Of a stretch of DNA of 24,121 bases, positions 7,160 through 15,623 are shown piece after piece; position 1 is the stretch's first letter, and each line of letters begins with the position of its first letter. The notes beneath the pieces are model-generated. The model made no database searches. It was given only the letters and a program-made list of their open reading frames with translations, and was not told the DNA's origin. Position numbers and translations under genes: made by a program. This stretch comes from Cyanobium gracile_A (GTDB lineage: Bacteria > Cyanobacteriota > Cyanobacteriia > PCC-6307 > Cyanobiaceae), in assembly GCF_034931305.1 (NCBI RefSeq), contig NZ_JAYGHY010000044.1, positions 1-24,121 on the forward strand, given 5' to 3'.

Positions 7160-8329
7160 ATGCCGCCGCGTACGCCACCGACCGCCACCGCCAGCCCCTC
7201 AGGCGCGGAGGCGGAGCTTCGGTCTTCTCTGCTGGATTGGTGGGAGTCCCACGGACGCCATGACATCCCCTGGAAGCGGCACCCCGACGGATCTCGCCCC
7301 GGGCCCGGGGAGCCCCTCGACCCCTTCGGCGTGTGGGTCGCCGAGGTGATGCTGCAGCAGACCCAGCTGGCGGTGGTGCTGCCCTACTGGCACCGCTGGA
7401 TGGCCGCCTTCCCCGACCTCAGAACCCTCGCCGCCGCCAGTGAGCACGATGTTCTGATGGTGTGGCAGGGCCTGGGCTACTACGCCCGCGCCCGACGCCT
7501 GCACGGCGGGGCGCAGCGACTGGTCGACGGCGAGCCCCCTGCGCCTTCGGCTGATCGGGATCCCTGGCCCCGCACGCTCGAGGGCTGGATGGCCCTGCCG
7601 GGCATCGGCCGCAGCACCGGCGGCAGCATCCTCTCCTCCGCCTTCGACCGGCCCTTCGCGATCCTCGACGGCAACGTCCAGCGGGTGCTGGCCCGGCTGG
7701 TGGCCCACCCGGTCGCGCCGAAGCGGCAGCTGCCCCATTTCTGGCGGCTCAGCGAGACCCTGCTCGACCCGCAGCGGCCCCGCGCCTTCAACCAGGCCCT
7801 GATGGACCTGGGCGCCGGCGTCTGCACCCCCCGCCAGCCCGCCTGCGGCGCCTGCCCGTGGCAGCCGCACTGCGCTGCCTACGCTGCCGGCGATCCCGGC
7901 CGCTTCCCTGTGAAGGACACCCCCCCGCCCGTGCCGTTCCAGGTGATCGGGGTGGGGGTGGTGCTCGACGCCGAGGGGAGGGTGCTGATCGACCAGCGGC
8001 TTCCGGAGGGTCTGCTGGGGGGCCTGTGGGAGTTTCCGGGGGGCAAGCAGGAACCGGGCGAGGCGATCGAGGCGACGATCCGGCGCGAGCTGCGCGAGGA
8101 GCTGGCCATCGAGGTGACGGTGGGGGAGGAGCTGATCACCCTTGAGCACGCCTACAGCCACAAGCGGCTGCGGTTCGTGGTGCATCTCTGCCGCTGGCTG
8201 GCGGGGGAGCCGCAGCCGCTGGCTTCCCAGGAGGTGCGCTGGGTGGCGCCACAAGAGCTCTCTTCCTATCCGTTTCCGGCCGCCAACGCCCGCATCATCG
8301 CGGCGTTGCAGGCGCGGCTGGCCGCGTGA
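7160..8329 (+). CDS. mutY: A/G-specific adenine glycosylase MutY with Nudix-like C-terminal domain
   Basis: A 389-residue base-excision repair enzyme that removes adenine mispaired with 8-oxoguanine. Catalytic Glu62 lies in AEVMLQQTQ. The helix-hairpin-helix is LPGIGRSTGG (146-155), followed by catalytic Asp170 in AILDGNVQRVLAR. The 4Fe-4S cluster ligands are Cys222, Cys229, Cys232 and Cys238 (C-x6-C-x2-C-x5-C). The C-terminal domain (about 258-385) is MutT-like and retains a full Nudix signature from Gly295 through Glu301 to REELREEL (309-315 region), whereas many MutY proteins have a degenerate one. ATG 7160 is the only reasonable start, but its GAGAGG Shine-Dalgarno is just 2 bases away, which is unusually close. 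The 3' end overlaps tsaE, on the opposite strand, by 35 bases. Confidence 0.94.
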   Translation: MPPRTPPTATASPSGAEAELRSSLLDWWESHGRHDIPWKRHPDGSRPGPGEPLDPFGVWVAEVMLQQTQLAVVLPYWHRWMAAFPDLRTLAAASEHDVLMVWQGLGYYARARRLHGGAQRLVDGEPPAPSADRDPWPRTLEGWMALPGIGRSTGGSILSSAFDRPFAILDGNVQRVLARLVAHPVAPKRQLPHFWRLSETLLDPQRPRAFNQALMDLGAGVCTPRQPACGACPWQPHCAAYAAGDPGRFPVKDTPPPVPFQVIGVGVVLDAEGRVLIDQRLPEGLLGGLWEFPGGKQEPGEAIEATIRRELREELAIEVTVGEELITLEHAYSHKRLRFVVHLCRWLAGEPQPLASQEVRWVAPQELSSYPFPAANARIIAALQARLAA

Positions 8330-8795
8330 TCCGGGCCAACCGGCCCTCGCCATCGTCGTTGTGGCTCAAGTCCACTTCCCAGGCCCCTTCGGGGCGGAAG
8401 CTGAGCCGCTCGGGCCACTCCACCGCCATCACGGCGCCGATGCGGCGGGCTTCCTCCTCCTCCTGGGCGAACAGTTCGTCGGCCGCGGCACTCTGCTCCA
8501 GCCGGTAGAGATCCAGGTGCACGAGGGCAGAGGCGCCCGCGTCGGGGCCGGCGTCGGTGTCGTAGTGCTGGGCCAGGGCGAAGGTGGGGCTGCTGATCGG
8601 TTCGGCGATGCCCATGGCGGCGGCCAGTCCCTGCACCAGCGACGTCTTGCCCGTGCCCAGTTCCCCCCGCAGCAGCAGCAGGGCGCCGTCATCGGCACCA
8701 GCGGCGATCAGCTGCGACGCCAGCCGCCGCCCCAGGGCGTCGGTGGCGGAGGGGTCCGCCAGATGGCACACCTCGATCGCGTCATGCGTTTCCAC
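8295..8795 (-). CDS. tsaE: tRNA threonylcarbamoyladenosine biosynthesis ATPase TsaE
   Basis: A 166-residue P-loop ATPase that works with TsaB and TsaD to make the t6A modification at position 37 of ANN-decoding tRNAs. Walker A is GELGTGKT (44-51). The family motif SSPTF (68-72) is followed by VHLDLYRL (92-99) and VEWPERL (125-131), all diagnostic of TsaE. The GTG at 8793-8795 is taken as start because it gives the usual length; the open frame reaches 8888, but the extra residues would cross the ahcY leader and have no family similarity. A weaker alternative is a GTG eight codons downstream. The gene converges on mutY with a 35-base 3' overlap and diverges from ahcY with a 91-base gap. Confidence 0.9.
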   Translation of the reverse strand: METHDAIEVCHLADPSATDALGRRLASQLIAAGADDGALLLLRGELGTGKTSLVQGLAAAMGIAEPISSPTFALAQHYDTDAGPDAGASALVHLDLYRLEQSAAADELFAQEEEEARRIGAVMAVEWPERLSFRPEGAWEVDLSHNDDGEGRLARITRPAAPATPR

Positions 8796-8862
8796 CCTTG
8801 TAGATTGCCTCTCAGCGAGCCCGAAGCCTCGGCGTCTCTGCAGATATTTCCATTGTTTCGTC

Positions 8863-8876
8863 CTCCCGTCCGGGAG
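8863..8876 (+). promoter_or_regulatory. Hairpin covering the ahcY ribosome binding site
   Basis: CTCCC (8863-8867), loop GTCC, GGGAG (8872-8876). The GGGAG arm is the probable Shine-Dalgarno of ahcY, 10 bases before its ATG, so the CTCCC arm acts as an anti-Shine-Dalgarno. Folding would reduce translation initiation. The 91-base leader shows no match that I can recognise to a known riboswitch class. Confidence 0.45.
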
Positions 8877-8886
8877 CTTTTCCTTC

Positions 8887-10329
<1,443 letters not shown>

Positions 10330-10335
10330 GCGGCA

Positions 10336-10368
10336 ACGGCCCGGCGCTGCTGGCAGCGCTCGGGCCGT
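10336..10368 (+). terminator. Strong hairpin after ahcY (terminator candidate without T-run)
   Basis: The arms 10336-10350 and 10353-10368 form 15 base pairs with one bulged T (10360) and a 2-base apex that would open to four. It begins 6 bases after the ahcY stop. No T-run follows (the next bases are CGTGGAAG), so it is either a rho-independent-like terminator of the T-poor kind, an mRNA 3'-end stabiliser, or a processing site before dedA. Confidence 0.6.
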
Positions 10369-10403
10369 CGTGGAAGACTGGCGCCCCTGACCCGGCCGGC
10401 CAG

Positions 10404-11060
10404 ATGGCGATCGAACTGGTTCAGAAGCTCCCCGAGATGATCGGGGCGGCCGTTGAGGCCAACCCGGCAGCGGGCTATGGCGCGATCTTCGCGGCCATGT
10501 TTCTGGAGAACCTGTTCCCCCCGATTCCCTCCGAGCTGATCATGCCGCTCGGGGGGTTTTTCGTGCAGCAGGGCCAGCTCTCCCTGATTCCCGTGGTGCT
10601 GGCTGGCCTGCTGGGCACCGTGCTCGGCGCCCTTCCCTGGTACGGCATCGGCCGGCTGGTGAACGAAGAGCGCATCGAGCACTGGCTCGGGCGCCACGGA
10701 CGCTGGATCGGCATCAGCCCCAAGGAGCTGCGCCGCAGCCGCCGCTGGTTCAGCCGCCACGGCACGGCCCTGGTGTTCTGGGGCCGGCTGGTGCCAGGCA
10801 TCCGCACCCTGATTTCCGTCCCCGCCGGCATCGAGATGATGCCAATGACGCCCTTTCTGCTCTGGACCACCGCCGGCAGTCTGATCTGGACCCTGCTGCT
10901 GACGCTGGCCGGACTGGCGCTGGGCGAGAGCTACACCACTGTCGAGCGCTGGATCGAGCCCGCCGCCAGGGTGGTGAAGGTGCTGCTGGTGCTGGCGGTA
11001 CTGGCCGGGGCCGTGTGGCTGGGGCTGCGCCTCTGGAAGCAGAGCCGCAACAGCCCCTGA
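10404..11060 (+). CDS. DedA-family inner membrane protein
   Basis: A 218-residue polytopic membrane protein of the DedA/VTT family. Hallmarks are the ENLFPPIPSE motif at about 35-44 (acidic residue and Pro-x-Pro-Ser-Glu re-entrant loop) and WGRLVPGIRTLISVPAG at about 131-147 (conserved Arg and Gly-x-Arg). Hydrophobic segments lie at about 22-50, 58-80, 145-175 and 190-210. DedA proteins are linked to envelope integrity and, in some members, lipid carrier recycling such as undecaprenyl phosphate; the exact substrate here cannot be told. ATG 10404 is 74 bases after ahcY, with the ahcY hairpin in between, so independent expression is likely. It converges on ssb. Confidence 0.9.
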   Translation: MAIELVQKLPEMIGAAVEANPAAGYGAIFAAMFLENLFPPIPSELIMPLGGFFVQQGQLSLIPVVLAGLLGTVLGALPWYGIGRLVNEERIEHWLGRHGRWIGISPKELRRSRRWFSRHGTALVFWGRLVPGIRTLISVPAGIEMMPMTPFLLWTTAGSLIWTLLLTLAGLALGESYTTVERWIEPAARVVKVLLVLAVLAGAVWLGLRLWKQSRNSP

Positions 11061-11100
11061 TCCATCGCCACCGGCTGGCCGCCAGCGGCAGCCGAACAGT

Positions 11101-11125
11101 AAAAAAGGCGCCCCGGGGGGCGCCT
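11101..11125 (-). terminator. Rho-independent terminator for ssb
   Basis: On the minus strand a perfect GC-rich stem (AGGCGCCCC pairs with GGGGCGCCT, 11106-11125, minimal loop CGGG) is followed by six T residues (complement of 11101-11106). It lies about 80 bases past the ssb stop. On the plus strand it is followed only by CCTTT, so it may act weakly as a bidirectional terminator for the DedA gene, whose stop is 40 bases upstream. Confidence 0.85.
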
Positions 11126-11201
11126 CCTTTGGCTTCGGACGCTTGATAACCCGGCTGGCCCACTGGCACAAGCCCCTGGCGCCAGATCCGGCCCGAAAGC
11201 C

Positions 11202-11597
11202 TCAGAACGGCACTTCCTCCTCGCTCGGTTCGCCGCCACCGAAGCCGCCACCACCGCTGAAGCCGCCGCCGCCTTCGGCGTCCCGTTTGCTGCCGAGCAG
11301 CTCCAGGCGGTCGACCCGGATCACGGGCTTGCTGCGCTCCTCGCCACTGGCCCTGTCCGTCCAGCGGTCGAGCTTGAAGGAACCGATGATGCCGATCAGG
11401 GCCCCTTTGCGGACATAGTCAGCCGCCACCTGGGCCTGCTTGCCCCAGATCTCCAGGTTGAACCAGTCCGGTTCGTCGTCCCGGCTGCGGCGGTTGACCG
11501 CCAGGGTGAGGTTGGCAACCATGCTGCCGGATTCGAAGTAACGGACCTCCGGGTCGCGGCCGGCCCGGCCGACGAGGGTGATGGAATTGACGCCCAT
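11202..11597 (-). CDS. ssb: Single-stranded DNA-binding protein
   Basis: A 131-residue protein. The OB-fold (1 to about 105) begins MGVNSITLVGRAGRDPEVRYFESG and contains DWFNLEIWGKQAQVAADYVRKG, typical of cyanobacterial SSB. A short Gly-rich linker (GGGGFSGGGGFGGGE) leads to the acidic tip SEEEVPF, the conserved tail that docks replication and repair partners. It coats single-stranded DNA as a tetramer. The start at 11597 is supported by AGGAG 7 bases upstream; the open frame extends to 11711 without family similarity. The gene diverges from mreB and ends at a clear terminator. Confidence 0.96.
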   Translation of the reverse strand: MGVNSITLVGRAGRDPEVRYFESGSMVANLTLAVNRRSRDDEPDWFNLEIWGKQAQVAADYVRKGALIGIIGSFKLDRWTDRASGEERSKPVIRVDRLELLGSKRDAEGGGGFSGGGGFGGGEPSEEEVPF

Positions 11598-11628
11598 GGC
11601 GTGCTCCTGAAACGAGTGGATCAATGAT

Positions 11629-11646
11629 GGGGCACCCCGATCGGGG
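11629..11646. promoter_or_regulatory. Palindromes in the ssb-mreB divergent region
   Basis: The 159-base region between the divergent ssb and mreB starts contains GGGG-CA-CCCC (11629-11638) running into the perfect 12-base palindrome CCCCGATCGGGG (11635-11646). It is 32-49 bases upstream of the ssb start codon. It could be an operator for ssb, but in DNA this rich in G and C it may also be chance. Confidence 0.3.
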
Positions 11647-11726
11647 GCCTCTCCCTTTCCGTTCCACCCTTCGTCCCGGTTGTCACACCCACGGCGGGTT
11701 GGCCGGTCCACAGGGATCGCCCCACC

Positions 11727-11732
11727 TATGAT
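11727..11732 (+). promoter_or_regulatory. Candidate -10 element for the mreB operon
   Basis: TATGAT matches five of six bases of the consensus TATAAT and would start transcription about 18 bases before the mreB start codon. No well-spaced -35 was found: TTGGCC at 11699 is 22 bases away, which is too far. Promoters of this kind in cyanobacteria often lack a good -35. Confidence 0.4.
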
Positions 11733-11756
11733 TCACCGCTGCCAGAGGCCTTGCCC

Positions 11757-12803
11757 GTGTTTTTCCGCCGTTTCCAGTTCTCCCGCGATATCGGTATCGA
11801 CCTGGGGACGGCCAACACACTGATGTACGTCTCGGGCAAGGGGATCGTGCTGCAGGAACCGTCCGTGGTGGCGATCGACCTGGAGCGCGGCACCCCCCTG
11901 GCGGTGGGTGAGGAGGCCAAGATGATGCTGGGCCGCACCCCCGGCAACATCCGGGCGATCCGTCCCCTGCGCGACGGGGTCATCGCCGACTTCGATGCCG
12001 CCGAGCAGATGATCAAGAGCTTCATCCAGAAGGGCAACGAGGGCCGGGGAGTGATCGCCCCCCGCCTGGTGATCGGCATCCCCAGCGGGGTCACCGGCGT
12101 CGAGCGCCGCGCCGTGCACCAGGCCGGCCTGGCCGGAGCCCGGCAGGTGCACCTGATCGATGAGCCAGTGGCGGCCGCCATCGGTGCCGGCCTGCCCGTG
12201 ACCGATCCGGTGGGCACGATGATCGTCGACATCGGCGGCGGCACCACCGAGGTGGCCGTGCTCAGCCTGGGCGGCACGGTGCTGAGCGAGTCGGTGCGGG
12301 TAGCGGGCGATGAGCTCAGCGACGCCATCAGCGTGTACCTCAAGAAGGTGCACAACCTGGTGGTGGGCGAGCGCACCGCTGAGGACATCAAGATCCGCAT
12401 CGGCTCGGCGTTTCCCGACGACGGCCACGACGAGACCTCCATGGACGTAAGGGGTCTGCACCTGCTCTCCGGCCTGCCGCGCACGATCAACATCCGCGCC
12501 GGAGACATCCGCGAAGCCATGGCCGAGCCGCTCAACGTGATCGTCGAGGCGGTCAAGCGCACCCTGGAGCGCACCCCACCCGAGCTCGCGGCCGACATCG
12601 TCGACCGGGGCATCATGCTGGCCGGCGGGGGTGCCCTGGTGCGGGGCATCTGCGACCTGATCAGCCACGAGACCGGCATCCTCACCCACGTGGCCGAAGA
12701 CCCCCTGCTCTGCGTGGTCAACGGCTGCGGCATGGTGCTCGAGGACTACAGCCGGCTGGAGCGGGTGCTCGACACCCCCGAATTTCTCCGTCAGACGGCC
12801 TGA
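11757..12803 (+). CDS. mreB: Rod shape-determining protein MreB
   Basis: A 348-residue actin-like ATPase that forms membrane-associated filaments and guides the elongation machinery for peptidoglycan. Actin-fold motifs are present: phosphate 1 IGIDLGTANTL near the N-terminus, phosphate 2 IVDIGGGTTEVAVLSLGG (about 157-174), and the adenosine motif LAGGGALVRGI (about 288-298). The N-terminus FFRRFQFSRD supplies the amphipathic/basic membrane contact and is typical of cyanobacterial MreB. GTG 11757 is chosen over TTG 11751 because AGAGG sits 8 bases before the GTG but only 2 before the TTG. mreC begins 5 bases after the stop, so this is the first gene of an operon. Confidence 0.96.
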   Translation: MFFRRFQFSRDIGIDLGTANTLMYVSGKGIVLQEPSVVAIDLERGTPLAVGEEAKMMLGRTPGNIRAIRPLRDGVIADFDAAEQMIKSFIQKGNEGRGVIAPRLVIGIPSGVTGVERRAVHQAGLAGARQVHLIDEPVAAAIGAGLPVTDPVGTMIVDIGGGTTEVAVLSLGGTVLSESVRVAGDELSDAISVYLKKVHNLVVGERTAEDIKIRIGSAFPDDGHDETSMDVRGLHLLSGLPRTINIRAGDIREAMAEPLNVIVEAVKRTLERTPPELAADIVDRGIMLAGGGALVRGICDLISHETGILTHVAEDPLLCVVNGCGMVLEDYSRLERVLDTPEFLRQTA

Positions 12804-12808
12804 TCCCC

Positions 12809-13549
12809 ATGCCGGCATGGCGCTGGCTGCGTTTCGTCCAAGGCTCGTCCCTGCGACGGATCACCCCCTGGCTGCTGGTGCTGCTGGCCCTTGTGGCCGT
12901 GCGCCTCAGCAAGGGGGCGCTGGTCGCCGATGCCTATGCCTTCCTGAGCCGACCCTTCTGGCCCGGGACGGCCCAGGCTGAATGGCTGCGGTCGGCCCGA
13001 CGGGTGGAGGACGGGGCCCGGCTGGCCCAGCTGGAACAGGACAATCAACGGTTGCGGACCCTGCTGGAGCTGCAGAAGCGGAATCCCAACCGGGTGACGG
13101 CCCCGGTGATCTCCCGGGATGGCTCTGGCTGGTGGCGGCAACTGCTGCTCGGCCAGGGGGCCCTCAGCGGCATCCGCGCCGGCCAGGCGGTGCTCGGTCC
13201 GGGTGGCCTGGTCGGCCTGGTGGGCAGCGTCACCCCCAGCACCGCCAGCGTCACCCTGCTCACCGATCCCCGCAGCCGGGTGGGGGTGTGGGTGGGGCGC
13301 ACCCAGCACCACGGCCTGCTCACCGGCATTGGCACCGGCCGGCCCCTGCTGCGCTTCCTGGAGAAAGACCCCCAGGCCCGCCCCGGTGATGTGGTGGTGA
13401 CATCGCCCGCCAGCACCCTGGTGCCGCCGAACCTGCCGGTGGGGGTGATCCAGACCATGGACGCCAATGCCGACCCGGCACCGGAGGCGGTGGTCCAGCT
13501 GATCGCGCCGGTGTCGGCCCTCGACTGGGTGCAGGTGCAGGTGCGCTGA
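12809..13549 (+). CDS. mreC: Rod shape-determining protein MreC
   Basis: A 246-residue protein with a short cytoplasmic N-terminus, one transmembrane helix at about 20-37, a coiled coil at about 62-92 (LAQLEQDNQRLRTLLELQ) and a beta-sandwich outer domain at 95-246. The domain carries typical MreC segments: GWWRQLLLGQG, GGLVGLVGSV, LTDPRSRVGVW and RPGDVVVTS. It bridges MreB filaments to the wall-synthesis enzymes in the periplasm. It is shorter than the E. coli protein (about 367 residues), as is usual for cyanobacteria. Its stop overlaps the mreD start by one base (TGATG), so translation is coupled. Confidence 0.93.
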   Translation: MPAWRWLRFVQGSSLRRITPWLLVLLALVAVRLSKGALVADAYAFLSRPFWPGTAQAEWLRSARRVEDGARLAQLEQDNQRLRTLLELQKRNPNRVTAPVISRDGSGWWRQLLLGQGALSGIRAGQAVLGPGGLVGLVGSVTPSTASVTLLTDPRSRVGVWVGRTQHHGLLTGIGTGRPLLRFLEKDPQARPGDVVVTSPASTLVPPNLPVGVIQTMDANADPAPEAVVQLIAPVSALDWVQVQVR

Positions 13550-14160
13550 TGGATCTGCTCACCCGGCAGCCCCTGCTCGCCGCCTCCGCCCTGCTGGTGC
13601 CGTTGCTCGTCCTGGCCTCACCGGGCTGGCTCAGCCTCGACGGCGTCGGCCCCTGCTGGGCCGTGCTGTGGCTGCTGCCATGGGCGCTGAGCGACGGTCC
13701 GTTTTCGGGGGCCTGCGCCGGCCTTGCCCTGGGGCTGCTGCTGGATGCGGTGTATCCCGGCGGCGTCACCCAGGCGCCCGCCCTGCTGCTGCTGGGCTGG
13801 TGGTGGGGGCGGATGGGACGGCGGGCGCCGCCGATCCAGCGCAGTTTCAGTCTCGGTCTGCTGGCTTTGCTGGGCACGGCCCTGCTCGGCCTCACGCTCA
13901 TGCTGCAGTGGGGCGTTCACGATTGGGTGAGCACCCGGGAGGCGATCCAGCTGGCGGGACCGGAGCTGGGCCGCCGCCTGGAGGGTCAGGGGGTGAACCC
14001 CGCTCTGCTGGCCCTGCCGGGGTGGCGCTGGGATGATCTGGCAGGTCCCGGCCTGCGGGTCCTGCTCTCCCAGACCCTGATCACGGCCCTGCTTGCCCCG
14101 ATGCTCTGTTCCCTGCAGCTGTTGCTCTGGCGCCAGGTGGGCTCCGGCTGGCGGCGCTGA
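13549..14160 (+). CDS. mreD: Rod shape-determining membrane protein MreD
   Basis: A 203-residue very hydrophobic protein with about five or six membrane segments (about 8-26, 33-52, 54-73, 77-95, 104-128, 168-194). Sequence conservation in MreD is low, so the call rests on position directly after mreC with a one-base overlap, length, topology and the acidic/Gly membrane segment GLLLDAVYPGGV (about 62-73), which matches the usual GLLxD motif. It is a membrane partner of MreC in the elongasome. The next gene starts 3 bases after its stop. Confidence 0.88.
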   Translation: MDLLTRQPLLAASALLVPLLVLASPGWLSLDGVGPCWAVLWLLPWALSDGPFSGACAGLALGLLLDAVYPGGVTQAPALLLLGWWWGRMGRRAPPIQRSFSLGLLALLGTALLGLTLMLQWGVHDWVSTREAIQLAGPELGRRLEGQGVNPALLALPGWRWDDLAGPGLRVLLSQTLITALLAPMLCSLQLLLWRQVGSGWRR

Positions 14161-14163
14161 GTG

Positions 14164-15477
14164 ATGCCCAGATCCCTGCCACGACGCCAGGCCCTGCGGC
14201 TGCTGGCCGCCCCCGTCGCCCTCGCCCTGGGAGCAGGAGCCTGCGCGCGGGGGCCCCGGCCCGAAGCGGGCAAGGTGCTGAACGTCTGGACCCTGGATCT
14301 GGCGCCCCGCTTCAACACCTACATGCGGCGGGTGATCGCGGCCTGGGAGCAGGCCCATCCCGGCGTGACGGTGCGCTGGACCGATGTGCCCTGGGGCTCG
14401 GTGGAACGCAAGCTGCTGGCGGCGGTGTTCGCCCGTACCGCCCCTGATCTGGTCAATCTCAACCCCAACTTCGCCGCCAACCTGGCCAGCAAGGGGGGGC
14501 TGCGGGATCTCTCCCCCCTGCTCCCCGCCGACGCCGCGGATCGCTACCTGGCCGGCATCTGGACCTCGGGCCAGCAGCAGGGTGAGCAATTCGGCATTCC
14601 CTGGTACCTGACGGCCCGGGTGACGATCGCCAACCGCCGCTTGCTGCAGCGGGCCGGCCTCACGGCCCCGCCCCGGCGCTGGGAGGAGGTGCCGGCCTAC
14701 GCCGAAGCCGTCCGGCGCCGCACCGGCCGCTACGCCCTGTTCGTGACCGTCGTCCCCGACGACTCCGGTGAGCTGATGGAGGCGCTGGTGCAGATGGGGG
14801 TGCAATTGCTGGACGACCGCCAGCGAGCGGCCTTCAACAGCCCGGCCGGTCGGCGGGCCTTCGCCTTCTGGAGCGACCTCTACCGCCGCGGGCTGCTGCC
14901 GCGGGAGGTGGTGAGCCAGGGCTACCGGCGGGCCATTGAGCTGTTCCAGGCCGGCGATCTGGCCCAGGTGGCCAGTGGCCCCGATTTCCTGCGCAACCTC
15001 CAGACCAACGCCCCCGGCATCGCCGCCACCTCTGCCCCCTTCCCGCCCCTGACGGGGGCGAACGGCGAAGCCAATGTGGCGGTGATGAACCTGGTGGTGC
15101 CCCGCCAGAGCACCATGGCCCCGGAGGCGGTGAGCTTCGCCCTGTTCCTGAGCGATGCGGCCAACCAGCTGGCCTTCGCCGAGGAGGCCCGGGTGCTGCC
15201 CTCCTCCAGAGGAGCCCTGGAAAGCCTGGAGCGCAGGCTGCGGGGGGCGGTCCCCAGCGATGGCCAGGAGCGCCTGGTGCACAACGCCCGGCTGCTCTCG
15301 ATCGAGACCCTGGCCCAGGCCCGGGTGCTGGTGCCGGCCACCCCCGGGGTGAAGCGGCTGCAGGCGATCCTCTACACCCAGTTGCAGCGGGCCATGTTGG
15401 GGCAGCTGGATAGCGACGCGGCCCTGGCCGAAGCCGCGTTGCAGTGGAACCGCTATGCCGAGGCCCGCTGGCCCTGA
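14164..15477 (+). CDS. ABC transporter extracellular solute-binding protein, family 1 (lipoprotein-like)
   Basis: A 437-residue periplasmic binding protein of the sugar-binding family 1. The N-terminus has a twin-arginine-like start (PRRQALRLL), a hydrophobic stretch and a lipobox-like end AGAC with candidate lipid-anchored Cys27. Family features are VLNVWTLDLAPRFNTYMRRVIAAWE, FARTAPDLVNLNP, QFGIPWYLTARVTIANRRLL and a FALFLSDAANQLAFAE helix. It should bind an extracytoplasmic sugar or related compound and deliver it to a permease. No permease or ATPase gene is nearby, so it is an orphan. ATG 14164 is preferred over GTG 14161; both sit right behind the mreD stop (TGAGTGATG), which implies coupled translation with the cell-shape operon. 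The ligand is unknown. Confidence 0.87.
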   Translation: MPRSLPRRQALRLLAAPVALALGAGACARGPRPEAGKVLNVWTLDLAPRFNTYMRRVIAAWEQAHPGVTVRWTDVPWGSVERKLLAAVFARTAPDLVNLNPNFAANLASKGGLRDLSPLLPADAADRYLAGIWTSGQQQGEQFGIPWYLTARVTIANRRLLQRAGLTAPPRRWEEVPAYAEAVRRRTGRYALFVTVVPDDSGELMEALVQMGVQLLDDRQRAAFNSPAGRRAFAFWSDLYRRGLLPREVVSQGYRRAIELFQAGDLAQVASGPDFLRNLQTNAPGIAATSAPFPPLTGANGEANVAVMNLVVPRQSTMAPEAVSFALFLSDAANQLAFAEEARVLPSSRGALESLERRLRGAVPSDGQERLVHNARLLSIETLAQARVLVPATPGVKRLQAILYTQLQRAMLGQLDSDAALAEAALQWNRYAEARWP

Positions 15478-15623
15478 CGGGCGTGGCCACCGGGGCAGGG
15501 ATTCCGAAGAAATGTTGCCTTGCGCCCAGAACCCCGCTGCCGGAGCCGATTCCATGCTCACGGCCTGAAACGTCGTCGCGTTATGGTTGCGATTCTTCAT
15601 CCGAGTGGACCGGAGCGATGCCC

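Noticed and set aside
8796..8886. SAH or SAM riboswitch in front of ahcY
   Set aside because: Only one short stem over the ribosome binding site is visible. I could not match the conserved core of the known SAH riboswitch.
13618..15600. Long open frame of 660 codons on the minus strand opposite mreD and the solute-binding protein
   Set aside because: Composition is Gly/Gln/His-rich with no domain. It mirrors the GC-rich third-position bias of the plus-strand genes, which are well supported.
15478..15623. HLR1 site for RpaB autoregulation
   Set aside because: The nearest stretch (GTTATGGT followed by TGCGATTC) does not fit two TTACA-type direct repeats.
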